This document shows positions 45,069 to 57,250 of a stretch of DNA of 64,000 nt, in pieces. The notes below the pieces were generated by a model that saw only the letters and a program-made list of their open reading frames with translations, was not told the DNA's origin and made no database searches. Made by a program: the position numbers and the translations under genes. How positions within the stretch are numbered: the stretch's first letter is position 1; each line of letters opens with the position of its first letter. Source of the stretch: Larix kaempferi (Eukaryota > Streptophyta > Pinopsida > Pinales > Pinaceae); contig BSBM01000372.1 of the NCBI GenBank assembly GCA_027924585.1, forward strand, positions 8,973,001 through 9,037,000, in the 5' to 3' direction.

Positions 45069-47255
45069 TGTTGGGACCATAATATACCCCAGCAAAATTG
45101 TTTACATTCCGGGAGCGCATATGTAGAGAAGGACCTTGATCTTCGCTAGGGAATGCCCAATAAATATTTTCCCCAAAATGAGTCCTCAAAATCATCACTC
45201 ATTTCCCTTCCTAAATATCATTCACTAAACATTTATTTTTATATAAAATCATTATATTAAATATTATTTTGGTTTTATATTTTAAATTAAATGTTTCCCT
45301 CACCTCCCACTCACACTTCACTCATTATATTTCATCACTCTTACTTACCTTACCTTATCTCTCACTTTTACTTCACATAGCTCTACTTCACCTACCACTC
45401 CATATCGCCATTCCACTTTCACCCACTACCCCACTCATTATCTCACCTTTCATCTCACCGTCTACCCACACTTTACTTCTAAGTCATATTTATCATTAAT
45501 TCATATCATGTTTGCATAAGTCTTATGATAGATCCCACGAATGCGCCATACTGTTGAATCCAAGTAACAAAGAATCATGGTAAACACATATGGTCTCGGC
45601 CATCAAACATCCACGAACCAGATGCATTCAAATACATGTATCGAGGGTTGTATAAAGGTGCCAAACGCCCAGGTGTTAAGGAGCATGAAGGAGTTAATTT
45701 CAACTGTAAAAGGAAAGCACTTAAGTGTCAAATGATGGATTTACTATGTATATGAACACCCAAGTCCCTAGGTATTGAAAAAATGACATATCTCTATCAC
45801 AAAGATCGACAACCAAGCTCGCAGGTGTCAAGAGGAAGCCAAGGAGATTGCACCCAGAAGGCATCGGGTCATAAGCCAACTCACACCTCATCATAGAGTC
45901 TGTCAAGTCATAGTTTTAGGTGAATGTTAACGTCAATGGGAAGTTTGTAGGAAGCAACAACGCATTAACTTAGTAAATCTTGGTTGGGGTAGTTATTCAC
46001 CTCTCAAATATTTGAAAGATCCACAGGGCTTTGCTGAGAATTTTTTCTCTCAAACATACAATGAGCAACTTAAGGTTAAAAATGATGATTTTATTGAACC
46101 TTTCTGAAGGAGTTATCAAGAAGATGACAGAGCATTTTAGGAGAAAGATTAATGAGTAGCAGATTCTTTCCAAGTTCAAAGATATTTGACTTCATCAAAT
46201 TCAGAGACCAATGACCAGTTTATCCAGCTGCTCCAAGCATCCTCGAGGAAAAATGAGATGGAACTTCATTAAGAATGTGTTAAGGCATAGTATTTTGCAT
46301 AGCACCTGGCAATTAAGCATTCCTTGAGTATTTTCTCAAAATCAGTATCGAATCCTTGATATAAAAGATAGGTGGTCAAATATATCAAAACATGGGATTA
46401 TGGGTTTGTTCTTGATTTCAAGCAGCAGTAGAAGGATCGATTTTATATTTGATAACAGTTGTGTAGCCATTTTAAAACAAGTGGCAAAACACATATACAT
46501 CTAGAGGGATCGGCCCATATCTTCAGGAAGCAAATCAGTAAATCAAAAATTAGTTCCACAATTGAGGAAACAATTTAGAAATTCTTGTGATGTATCGGAT
46601 ACCCCATTCATTTCTAAGTTTATTATTATACTTTTAGTTCCGAAAAGATGGTAATAGCTCTTATCTTGTATTTTTTATAAATTCTATCATGGGATAAAAA
46701 TAGAGGAGAGGTTCCAGCCTGCGAGGCTGAGAGTTGTATGTAGTCAAGAGTCATATACTGAGAGTCTGAAGACGCATTCTATATTTTAATCTTGGAGATT
46801 ATTATTTGAAGATGATTGTATCAATAGCCAAGTTCCAGTTATTTTTCAATTTAAATATACTGTGCAGTTATGTTAACTGATTTTAATAATGGATTCCTAA
46901 GCGATAATGTTTTTACTGTGATTGCCCATGCTGAGATTTAGTATTTCAGATTCCATCTTTGGAATGTTTTTCTGAACATGTTTCTTTATGTTAATGTCTG
47001 AATGAGATTCTTGCTCCACATATTAACAATCTTCTTTGAACCTTGGTCATCCTGATATGATTCTTCCTTTTAGTCTGGTTATCCTTGCCTATCACAGAGC
47101 TAGATGTTTTCAGCTATCTTATACATCTTTGTCTGCATATTCACTTGAACCCTTTACACAATTAATTCAATCAATCAATCAACATTTTCCTTTGAACATT
47201 AAGATGTGCTAGCCATGCCCTCGTTGCAGTCGGAGTGCGTCTTTTAGCACTAACA
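45069..47255 (+). repeat. TRGAG-1 3' LTR
   Basis: The LTR is about 2,187 bp, starting TGTTGGGACC and ending GCACTAACA. It shows many substitutions and small indels against the other copy, more than the Chr1b or Chr2 LTR pairs, consistent with greater age. A Ty3 ORF on the minus strand (47632-47171) runs into it by chance for about 30 codons. Confidence 0.92.
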
Positions 47256-48600
47256 TGATGCATTCCTTTGATCCCCAGATGAAGAAATTCCATGTCACCT
47301 CTTCGTGAATATATGGCCTTCTTTCCAAGTATAACATCTTCATGAAGATCATTGAGATATTCAAGAGCAAACTCATCAACAGAAGGTACTTGAACCTCTT
47401 CATCTTGGTCCACAATAATAGGAGGATCATACAGTTTTAAGTTTTCCACATTAACAATGGAATACATTTGCATATAAGGAGGCAAATATAACCAAAAAGC
47501 ATTATTACCAACTTGATCCAAAATTGTAAAAGGTCCATACCTTATTGGTTTCAACTTTCTACCTTCACCTTGGAGTCGTTCTTTGCTGATATGAAGCCAT
47601 ACTCGATCACCAATTTGGAAATGATGATCCACCCGATGTTTGTCATGTATTCTTTATACTTGGCCTGAATTGATTCCAACTTCTCTTGTACTGCTTGATG
47701 TATTAAATGGATTTGCTAAATAAAATTCAAAGCTTTATCCACATCAACTTGACCATATACCACTAGATCTTTCCCATAAACAAAGTCTAAGGGAGACTTT
47801 GGAAAATAACCAAAACATGTCTCAAAAGGAGAATTTTGTGTCGAAGAGTGCATAGATATGTTGTAGGCATGTTGAACATAATGCAACTATTCATCCCACA
47901 GCTTGGGATGCTTGGCACAATATCCTCGAAGAAGATGTACTACTGTCCAATTGACCACTTCAGTTTGTCCATTAGTTTTTGGATGAAATGTTGTTCTCTT
48001 CTTTAACTATGTATCCATAAGTTCCCATAAAGATGACCAAAATTTCCCAAGGAAGCGAGAATCTCGATAAAAAATAATAGAAGTAGGTAGTCCAAAATGG
48101 ACCCATACGTGCTGGAATAACAAATGAGCAGTCATCTCAGCTGTGATCTGCTTTTTACAAGGCATTAGAATGCACATTTTACTGAACCTATCCACAACAA
48201 CATATAATTAATCATGTCCCTTTCTTGACATTGGTAAACCTCCTACAAAATCCATTGAAACACTTTCCCATGGACGAGAAGGAACAGGAAGTGGAGTGTA
48301 CAAGCCTAAATTTATGTTACTTGGATTACTTGTTGCACACATAACACATCCTTTTATAGACTTGGACACAGTATCATTCATTCGAGGCCAATAACAAAAC
48401 TTTTATAATTGTGCTACAGTTTTTCCTACGCAAAAGTGCCCTGAAATGAGAGAAGTGTGTGCTTCTCTTATCACATGTACTCTTTCACTTTGTGGAATAC
48501 AGATCTTTCCAATATGATACAACAACTTGTCATGAATATGATAATTTAATTCTTCATTTTGAGAGCCATGTTTTAGTGATTCATATACTTCTTTGTAGTC
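47256..48600 (-). pseudogene. Gyp-1 integrase remnant
   Basis: Read on the minus strand: a finger region with H, H, C, C in about 48500-48320 (HVIREAHTS, GH, CVMCATSN), the core SMDFVGGLP (about 48250), LYVVVDRFSKM, then FYRDSRF (48060) and NGQTEVVN (about 47970). The D, D and E core residues are present but stops interrupt near 48200, 48000 and 47650. The C-terminal piece (47632 on) has DRVWLHI, KLKPIRYGPF and NAFWLYLP. It continues at 28045 after TRGAG-1. Confidence 0.88.
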
Positions 48601-48699
48601 TTCATCTCGAGTGTATTATTCAACATAACTTGAATGTACCAAAGGAATTTGTTGAATAAAAATAGAAGCATTTGTTGGAGGTCTTGATAACATATCTGC

Positions 48700-49133
48700 A
48701 ACTTTGTTCTGAATACCATTCTTATACTTATATGGTCAAATGAAATTGTTGTAGAAAACCCATGCCCCTAAAATGTCTTGATTGTTGTAGCTTAGTTTGA
48801 GATTGAAGATATTGTAGTGGTTGATGATCAGTATGTATAATTGTTTCCTTACCCATTAGGTAATGTTTCCACTTCTTCACACTTTGTACTAATGCATACA
48901 ATTATTTATCATAGGTTGGATAGTTAATTATAGCTTTAGAGAAGGTTTCAGAATGATAGCATATTGGTTTTTTAAGTTGCATTAAGATTGACCCCATGTC
49001 ATAACCACTAGCATCAATCTCTATCTCAAATGGATGTTGTAGATCTGGCAGTGCAAGTATTGGAGTTGTACTAATATTTTCTTTCAGAGTGTCGAAGGCC
49101 TTATGTGCTTTTCCTTCCCACTGAAAGACTCTG
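48700..49133 (-). pseudogene. Gyp-1 RNase H remnant
   Basis: The minus strand shows FQWEGKAHKAFDTLKE, ALPDLQHPFEIEIDASGYDMG (first catalytic D), SKAIINYPTYDK in place of the usual E-bearing YDKE block, a stop, then HTDHQPLQYLQSQ. It directly continues the RT broken by Copia-2 at 49138/55987. Confidence 0.88.
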
Positions 49134-49138
49134 TTCAT

Positions 49139-49787
49139 TGTTAAATTTTCAGAATTTACTTCAATCTAATCTAGGATCTTAACTGAGAGAACAACATGTA
49201 CAGCATATCTACAGCATATCAATCATGGAGACAATAATGCAAGCACACAAGAGACACAAAGATTTACTTGGGGAAAACCATAAAGGTGAAAAACCCCAAT
49301 AACTTCCTCAGAGATAGATAGAGCAATGATACAACCAACCATGAGAGATAGACATAACCTAGCAGCAGATCCTCCTCCTCCATAAGTGCGCCACTCCTCC
49401 TTGAGTGCATGAGTGAGAAGTGAGTGAGCAAATAGAGTGCCTCCCACACTCTATTTATACTTGACTTGACTTGCCTTTTTACCTAACTCATGTAGGCTCG
49501 AACTTAACCACATAACATAATGCTAACTGGGCCGACCCCCAATAGGGTGGTCTAATAACCCTTTGACCCACATGGATGACCCCCAATAGGGCGGTCTAAT
49601 AACCCTTTGACCCACATGAATTATACAGGGCCAACCCCAACAAGGTGGTCTAATAACCCATCAAGAATAAGTTACGACATTTACAATATAAATGACGACA
49701 CTTCCTTATAGAGGAATAATACCATCTCTATAGGAATACAATATACATATATGTGAAATACATTCCGAAGTTACATATACATCAACA
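49139..49787 (-). repeat. Copia-2 3' LTR
   Basis: The LTR is 649 bp; on the minus strand it starts TGTTGATGTATATG and ends AAAATTTAACA. It contains a local repeat of CCCCAATAGGG(T/C)GGTCTAA and related words (49530-49660). Confidence 0.95.
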
Positions 49788-49800
49788 CTCCCACTTAACT
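49788..49800 (-). other. Copia-2 polypurine tract
   Basis: The minus strand reads AGTTAAGTGGGAG directly before TGTTGATG. Confidence 0.8.
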
Positions 49801-50029
49801 AGGAAGGTATTTCTTAGCACAGTTCTTCTAGCACAAGTCATCTTCTCTAGATCATCGTCACTGGATAATCGTCATCGAGTCATCATCATCGTCACTGCTG
49901 CTACTATCTCAATCAATCTCTGAATCTACTCGTCATAGGAAGTTCTACAGAGCCAGTCCTTTTTCATACTGGATGTAGGCCCACCACCTGTAGGTCTTCA
50001 TCATCACTGGCCATACTGTGGAATCCTCG

Positions 50030-50560
50030 GGACTTATTACGTGCGTCACAAAACCTGGAAAGAGCATCCCAGGATATTACGGGTACACAACTCCGACCTG
50101 TAGGATCTCCCAGGGTGCTATTACATGTGACCCCACCACAAAACCTCTAAAGAGCATCCCAGGATGTTATGGGTACACAAATCCAACCTGAAGGATCTCC
50201 CAGGGCACAAATTACATGTGGTCACCACAAAACCTAGCAAGAGCATCTCAGGATGTTACGGGTACAAAACTCCGACCTGAAATCTCCCAGGGCACAAATT
50301 ACATGTGGTTATGGAAAAACCTCGCAAGAGCATCTCAGGATGTTACGGGTACACAAATCCGACCTGAAATCTCCTAGGGCATAAATTACATGCCATAGGA
50401 CAAAACCTCGCAAGAGCATCTCAGGATGTTACGGGTACACAACTCCGACCTGAAATCTCCCAGGTCACAAATTACATGTCCTCCCAGAGCAATGTCTCGA
50501 TAGAGCATCCCAGGCTGTTACGGGTACACAACTCCGACCTATAGGATCTCCCAGACATGC
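50030..50560 (-). repeat. Tandem repeat of about 88 bp, six units
   Basis: GGATGTTACGGGTACACAA-type words recur every 87-90 bp from about 50070 to 50515, each followed by CTCCGACCTG and CTCCCAGGGC words. It lies between RNase H and the 3' LTR of Copia-2. Confidence 0.85.
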
Positions 50561-50620
50561 TCATCTATCTGCACAACCTGATCCACGGCCACAGAGTATC
50601 AACCTGATACTCACCATACA

Positions 50621-50890
50621 TCATCCTGATGTACTCATGATCATCCTGATCATCATCACTGCAACGTCCTGCTGCATGTCATCTGGAGCAACATCCTGAA
50701 GCTCATCATCCATGATCATCCTGATCATCACTGCAACATCCTGCTGCATGTCATCTGGAGCAACATCCTGAAGCTCATCATCCATGATCATCCTGATCAT
50801 CACTGCAACATCCTGTTGCATGTCATTTGGAGCAACATCCTGAAGCTCATCATCCATGATCATCATGATCATCACTGCAACATCCTACTG
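50621..50890 (-). repeat. 72-bp tandem repeat, about 3.5 units, open in frame
   Basis: GCTCATCATCCATGATCATC starts at 50701, 50773 and 50845, exactly 72 bp apart. On the minus strand the frame is open and repeats a 24-residue unit containing DDELQDVAPDDMQQDVAV. Frame-keeping period and near identity suggest recent expansion; protein status is doubtful. Confidence 0.88.
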
Positions 50891-51140
50891 CATGATCCAC
50901 CTGATCATCAATGCATCTATTTGATGCCTACCACGTATCTACCTGATACATATCATCATACATGATCCTCCTGATCATACAATGTATCCACCTGATACAT
51001 ATACAGATACATGGTCCAAGCATCCAACATGATGCATATACAAAATAAATACACATGATCCAACTGATCATATCCAACATCCAACATGATGCGTACATAC
51101 ATACATAAAAATGATCCAACTGATCATATCAAGCAGAAAC
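50891..51140 (-). repeat. Degenerate TGATCA-rich repeat
   Basis: Imperfect repeats of TGATCCA, CTGATCATA and CCAACATGATGC words follow the 72-bp array. Confidence 0.6.
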
Positions 51141-51241
51141 CAGAACATCATCCTGATGCTCATCATCCAGCGCTTACATCCACAGCCATGTGAAGGATCC
51201 TCCTTCCAACATGCTTGGAATGGCTTCAGCAAATGTGTCCA

Positions 51242-52590
51242 TCACTTCTTCCTCGAAGTGTCCTCGATCTGAAGAACGCCAAGCCTCTCTCTGAAGTATT
51301 CGAACTTCACCCTAGCTAGTGGCTTCATCAGCACATCTACAATCTGCTCATCCATCGCAACATACAGAAGCTTCACAGCTCCTCTCTACACCATATCCCT
51401 GATATAGTGATCTTTGATCTCTATGTGTTTCGACCTGTCATGAAACACTGGGTTCTCAGACAGCTTTACACAACTCTGGTTATCACAGAAGATATCAGTA
51501 GCTTCCAACGGGAGATCAAATAACTCAGATAGTAGCTTCCGTAGCCATACTTCCTCACAACTAGCTGAACAGGCTGCAACATACTTTGCCTCAGCTGTAC
51601 TCAGTGCTACGCAGGACTGCTTCCTGCTAAACCAAGAGATCACACCTGATCCCATACTGAAGCAGCACCCAGATGTGCTCTTCCTATCTGCAGCACTGCC
51701 AGCCCAATCTGAATCAACATAACCCTGTAGTTTAAACTTTTGATTTGCTTCATACTTGATCCCATAATCCACTTTACCCTTCAGGTACCTCAGAACATGC
51801 TTTACAGCAACCAGGTGAACACTCCTTGGATCCGTTAGGAACTGGCTCAATGTGTTCACAGCAAAGCAAATGTCTGGTCTCGTGTTCGTCAGGTTCATCA
51901 AGGACCCAATCATCTGACGATACATAGAGACATCAACTGGCTCAGATGAAGCATTACATAGAAGCTTCAGATTCGATGCCATCGGTGTGGCCATGGCCTT
52001 GCAATCCATCATCCTGAATCTCTTTAGGATATCTACTGTGTGCTTCCTTTGACCAAGGAAGATCCCACCTACACTCTGCCACACCTCCATACCTAGGAAA
52101 TAGTGCATCATTCCCAAATCTTTCATATCGAATTTAGCTGCAAGCTTCCGCTGCATGTCGACAATCAATCTATCTTCACCTGTAAGAAACAGGTTATCCG
52201 CATACAAAAGTAGTATCACTGGATTTCCTTCCTCAACCTTGTAGTAAAGGTTGGAATCCGCTTTACTCTTAGTAACTCCCAAACTGGATAGAAAGTTGTC
52301 TATCCTACCATACCAAGTTCTGCACACATATATGACTACACCATGTTGTCTTGAAGTCCATCTGGTGCATCTTCTATTTCATCACTTTTATATTTCTCAA
52401 TGTTGCCATCTGCAACATGCTTGATCTGATAGTTCCATATGGAAGTCATAACAAACTTCCCTTAAGGTCTTGGGACTACATCCCAAACATCATTCTTCAT
52501 GATCGACGGATCATGGCATTCCATTTCTTCATCCCAGATCCTGGGAACTTCAATATCTTCAATAGATATCTTTGTTGCTGGAACAAATGT
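51242..52590 (-). pseudogene. Copia-2 RT and RNase H remnant
   Basis: The N-terminal RT piece (about 52590-52330) shows MKNDVWDVVPRP and IKHVADGNIEKYK with stops, then jumps to the palm end of RT, so the RT core between is deleted. The long frame 52327-51386 has LLLYADNLFLTG where Ty1/copia RT normally has YVDD, so the second aspartate is N. RNase H follows: GYVDSDWAGSAADRKSTSG, LSTAEAKYVAA (K where E is usual) and IFCDNQSCVKLSENPVFHDRSKH. One stop at HYIRDMV is followed by RGAVKLLYVAMDEQIVDVL up to 51242. The product is inactive by every visible criterion. Confidence 0.92.
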
Positions 52591-54050
52591 TGTAGTCCTT
52601 TTATAGGTGAAGATATACAGTCTTTCCTACAAAACAGGTTAAATTGCATGATTATAAACATCTCATAATTTTCAGAACAAATTCTTACACATAAAGAAAT
52701 ATGTCATACAGTCATGCAATTATCTTAGCCAATGCTTCAATACAACATTTATCCATATCCTGTAACTTTCTAGATGCCTTCCAATCTCTACCAGAACATT
52801 GTTAAGAGTGTGCACAACTCCCAACATGTCAGCAAAGAGGTTTCATTCTAGATAAGTAGCAATGGAATGTTGTACAGTGTCATAGGCCACTTACCCATGT
52901 ATATTAGTAGTATATTCTGAGTCTTCGCTTTCTTGCAGGAGCTGCTGGAGTCCTATTCTGCAGTAGCTTCTTCTACACCTTTCTGTTGTGGAATGTAGAG
53001 AGATGGTCAACTCCCTCTGAATATCTGCATCCTTTCATAAACCACTGGAGTGTACTCCCTCTTGATCTTTGCTCCCTGGATTACCTGTCCTTGAACTTAT
53101 ATACATTCTCGATCCCTATGCATGCTTGTTAGTATCATCATTGTGTTATCCTCTAGGTCTAATATAAAATCATACATTCATTAGTATACTATTAAAACAC
53201 AATAATCTCAAGCATGTATAGTCATGATCATTTCAAACAAAAATACTAAGCATTAGCATTCAAGGTTTATGTAGGATTCTTAAGGTTAGTCAAATCACAA
53301 GAAACATAACATGTCTAAACCTATAATTACTCAAACCTATGACTCTTCAGGTTAGTTGAATCATCAATCAAGATAAGAGATATAATATGCATAAAACCTG
53401 TGATTATTCGAACCTATATCTTCATGATTCTTCTGGTTAGTCATATCATCAATTATGGTAAGAAACATAATATGCATACAACCATGATTATTCAAACCTA
53501 TGACTTCATGAATAATCATTATCAACAATAGTATAAGATTCTAACCCAAGGTAGGATTCTATCTTGATATAGGAAAAACATACCTGGATTAGCATGCTAG
53601 TTAGTTATGTATAACATACTCACATGATGTCTTCTTGTTCTTCTTCAATGACTTGTGCTAGTAATCTGTATATCTCATAGGTTAGCCATTATAAAACCAA
53701 GTTATACATACCTCGTAAATGGATCTTCTATGAGATCCAAGACAATGGATGAGTCTTTATCCTCATGTCATCATGATCATATGTTCTTGAACTGGAACAT
53801 GATTTGTCTTTCTTGGTGTACCTTTCATGTTAGTAGGCAACATAAACCTCATGCAACACCATAATTCATTAGTACAATCATAAGTGTCAACACCCTAATC
53901 AATGAATATTTTCTATCATGCATTCATAATTTTGTTAAGGTGATACAACAAACCTAAAATCAAGATTGTACTAACCGTAATAACATGAAGACAAACATAC
54001 CATAAACTTAATCATGGACAAATATCGAAACATACCTCGATGAGTCATAC
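52591..54050 (-). other. Copia-2 interior without protease or integrase
   Basis: AT-rich sequence with many ACCTATGA and GTTAGT(C/T)(A/G) words. Minus-strand pieces ending at donor-like sites (for example before GTAAGTGG near 52900 and before GTATGTATAA near 53710) look exon-like but no family is recognised. The integrase and protease expected here are absent. Confidence 0.45.
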
Positions 54051-54232
54051 CTGTCGAGATCGCTTGTAATCTTATTATGTAAGGCCTTAGCCTCATCTCC
54101 CTCTGAAACAGGAACTTCTTCACTTATGCAGGTGACCAATCCATCTTCTTCTAGGATTAACCTAATCCACTTGAGTTGCAAGAACTGGATCTGGAGCTGG
54201 ATATGGGTTTGTCAGAGAAACCCAAAAAAAAT
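54051..54232 (-). pseudogene. Copia-2 gag N-terminal fragment
   Basis: The minus strand translates as QIQFLQLKWIRLILEEDGLV followed by TCISEEVPVSEGDEAKALHN and KITSDLDR. The W-x-x-x-L-x-L-E-x-D-G-L-x-x-C pattern is that of the Ty1/copia gag start. It ends at CTCGACAG|GTATGA, a donor-like site at 54050, beyond which a stop soon follows. The rest of gag is missing. Confidence 0.6.
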
Positions 54233-55325
54233 CAAACTTTGAATTTCAAACTTCCGAAAGGATAGAAATATTCGCCTTGATGAGCTGATCAAATTGGTAT
54301 ATTCGGAATTTGAAAACTGCAAAGTTTCACTCCTCACTTTTGCCTTTGAAACTTCTGGATTCACTGGACGTGACCCTGAACTGGGGTTTGATGAAGCCCA
54401 CTCTTCTGCCCAATCAAAAGGTCTGATCCAAAGCTCTAAGCTTCTATTTTTCTGAGGAGCTTCCAGCCGTGGTCACAGATTTCAAAAATTCCCATTTTTA
54501 CAAAACCCTAATTTTCCACTTTTCTGATCAAAGTCCTGAACTAGGGTTTGATCAAGCCCGGCCTTCTTCCCAACCAAAAATTCTGATCTTGGTCTCTAAA
54601 TTTCTATTTTGATGAGTAGCATTCAGCCGTGGTTTCCGATTACAAAAATTCCAACTTTCTCCAAAGCCCTAAATTCCGGAAGCCATGAATGAGGGTACTC
54701 AAAAATAATTCTGTTTTGACAGAAATATGTACCTGATTGCTTCTGGTGTAACTATGAACTTTTCGATCCACAAGGTCTAAAAACGTTTCTTGAGATAGCC
54801 TGACCTGTTATCTTTCCATCCTGATAGGTCTGACCTCAATTGGATTCTCTAAGAGAGAGTTATGCCAAATGTCGCAACGTGACCTGTTTATGGGATAATA
54901 CAGGAGAGCGAACTTGTACGACGTGCCACGTGTCACTGGTTCAACTTCGGCCTCTGAAAAAGTTTTTTGAGATAGTACAGTCTGTGTACTACCTGTCACT
55001 TTTTACGAAATTTCATTTGGAGCTTCCTAGCCCAGGTTATGACATTTTTCCCAAGGTCATCTGATTTTGACTCATATCTGGAAGAGGCAGAAACCCTATA
55101 TTGTACAGATCATAAATCACAAAGTACAACGAATTAGAGGTTGTCCTTTGGATACAAGGTACATGGGGATCTTAGCTTCGGCCTGTAGCAATTTCAGATC
55201 TGAAAACTTTTCCAAAACGGATTTATAGCGAAAATTATACAATGACTGGTTTTTGCTATATCAAGCCCTAGCATCGTAAGTGCAACAAGTGTCATACATG
55301 CCATATCATGCCTTCTTTCAGGCTA
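54233..55325 (-). other. Copia-2 leader
   Basis: No gene. A tandem duplication of about 180 bp covers roughly 54360-54680: the words GGTTTGATGAAGCCC / GGTTTGATCAAGCCC and CAGCCGTGGT recur. Confidence 0.6.
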
Positions 55326-55337
55326 GCTCTGATACCA
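55326..55337 (-). other. Copia-2 primer-binding site, tRNA-iMet type
   Basis: Minus strand TGGTATCAGAGC directly abuts the LTR end at 55338. Confidence 0.92.
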
Positions 55338-55986
55338 TGTTAAATTTTCAGAATTTACTTCAATCTAATCTAGGATCTCAACTGAGAGAACAACATGTAC
55401 AGCATATCTACAGCATATCAATCATGGAGACAATAATGCAAGCACACAAGAGACACAAAGATTTACTTGGGGAAAACCATAAAGGTGAAAAACCCCAATA
55501 ACTTCCTCAGAGATAGATAGAGCAATGATACAACCAACCATGAGAGATAGACATAACCTAGCAGCATATCCTCCTCCTCCATAAGTGCGCCACTCCTCCT
55601 TGAGTGCATGAGTGAGAAGTGAGTGAGCAAATAGAGTGCCTCCCACACTCTATTTATACTTGACTTGACTTGCCTTTTTACCTAACTCATGTAGGCTCGA
55701 ACTTAACCACATAACATAATGCTAACTGGGCTGACACCCAATAGGGTGGTCTAATAACCCTTTGACCCACATGGCTGACCCCCAATAGGGCGGTCTAATA
55801 ACCCTTTGACCCACATGACTTATACAGGGCCGACCCCAACAAGGTGGTCTAATAACCCATCAAGAATAAGTTACGACATTTACAATATAAATGACGACAC
55901 TTCCTTATAGAGGAATAATACCATCTCTATAGGAATACAATATACATATATGTGAAATACATTCCGAAGTTACATATACATCAACA
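55338..55986 (-). repeat. Copia-2 5' LTR
   Basis: The LTR is 649 bp, equal in length to the copy at 49139, with only a handful of base differences. Confidence 0.95.
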
Positions 55987-57250
55987 TTCATACCTATCAA
56001 ATCATGTAATGGAGAATCTATGAAGGAGAAGTTATCAATAAACATCCTCCAGTATTGGGTTTCTCCCAAAAAGCTTCTTACCTCAGTTATATTATTTGGC
56101 TTGGGCCAATTCACAATGACCTCAACTTTACAGTGATCAATCCTCAATTCACTACCCCCTACAATGTAACCTAGATATACTAAAGATGTCTTCCCAAATT
56201 CACATTTAGACATCTTTAAGTACAATTTTCCCTTACAAGTACATCCAAAACTTGTTTGTCTTCCCAAGTATGAATGAAAACCAAAATACCATCTAAGTAG
56301 ACTATGACAAAGTCATCAATGAAGGGCCTAAAAACATCATTCATCACCCTCATAAATGTTGCGGGTGCATTACAAATCCCAAAGGGAATTACCATCCATT
56401 CATACAATCCTTGTTTAGTTTTGAAAGAAGTCTTCCAAATATCATTGTCATGAATTCTAATTTGATTATAGCCACTTCTTAAGTCTAACTTAGTGAAATA
56501 AGTTTCATTCTTAAGTTGATCCAAAATATCATCAATCCGAGGAAGATGATACTTGCTTCTTTATATCTGCATTTTCAATTACTGAAGACCTGTAAATGCC
56601 AATGTTAGGAAGTGGTGCATCCTGCTGTAAGAGAATCTCATGTTGGATTTCTCTTTTGAGAGGTAATCCTTTAGGTTCTTGAAACACGACATCATAATCA
56701 GTTACAACTTTAGTTAAGTCTTTCTTAATTCTTGGATCACATCCTTTAAAAGATTCACTTTGACCAACATCCTTTGCTTTAACAATCATAAGAACAAAAT
56801 TCTTACTAGCATTTACTAGTCTCTTAAATTGACTTGCAGAAACTAATGAAAGATTAGTTTTTATGCGATGTGCACGAACAACATATTCAATACCATCTTT
56901 AGTGAGCTGATACCTGTTATCTTCCTTGTAAAATATAGCCTTCCTATCATAAATATAAGGAATTCCCAACACAATACCACAGATATCCAATGGAACCACA
57001 TCCAGGTCTACTTCATCAATGAATCCAGAAGTAATAGAAAACCTAGGTCTACATTGTTTTTTCACTTGTAATTGTGCATTATCACATACCCATCTGAGAG
57101 GATATGGTTTTGGGTGTAACTTCGTTTCCAAATGAAGTTTCTTAACTATCTCTTCTGAAATGAGGTTGGTTGTGATCCATTATCAAAAAGAGTATCTATT
57201 TTTGTATGCTTATAGATTACTCTTATATGAAATAACTCACTTCTCTTTCT
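55987..57250 (-). pseudogene. Gyp-1 protease and reverse transcriptase remnant
   Basis: The minus strand starts with a retropepsin-like IDTLFDNGSQ (about 57190), then DLDVVPLDICGIVLGIPYIY, then the RT linker. RT proper is at about 56560-55992: [36 protein letters not shown], then [11 protein letters not shown] where the catalytic YLDD box has lost its second D to G. A frameshift near 56240 precedes CEFGKTSLVYLGYIVGG and the end SPLHDLIGM at the Copia-2 insertion. Confidence 0.9.

Larger units (their letters stand above)
28046..47255 (+). mobile_element. TRGAG-1: gag-only LTR element (TR-GAG-like)
   Basis: LTRs of about 2.18 kb (28046-28909 joined to 41915-43234, and 45069-47255) enclose only about 1.83 kb with a gag-like ORF and no pol. 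Ends are TGTTGG...CTAACA. Flanks GGATG (28041-28045) and TGATG (47256-47260) match in four of five bases inside Gyp-1. The primer site fixes plus orientation. LTRs longer than the interior and gag without pol match the TR-GAG class of plant non-autonomous elements (established class). Chr1b is inserted in the first LTR. Confidence 0.85.
49139..55986 (-). mobile_element. Copia-2: internally deleted Ty1/copia element
   Basis: Two 649-bp LTRs (49139-49787, 55338-55986) with a perfect duplication TTCAT (49134-49138, 55987-55991) inside Gyp-1 RT/RNase H. The primer site and polypurine tract set the minus orientation. The interior has a gag start, a long non-coding stretch, and RT/RNase H with a large internal loss; protease and integrase are not seen. 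About eight or nine LTR differences are visible by eye, so insertion was fairly recent. Confidence 0.93.

Noticed and set aside
47171-47255. C-terminal 28 codons of the Gyp-1 integrase frame past 47256
   Set aside because: This part is TRGAG-1 LTR sequence read through by chance; the true continuation is at 28045.
50030-50560. Regularly spaced repeats resembling a CRISPR array
   Set aside because: The whole 88-bp unit is repeated, without unique spacers, inside a plant retrotransposon.
52351-52668. 105-codon plus-strand ORF
   Set aside because: It is a shadow of the Copia-2 RT remnant, which reads on the minus strand.
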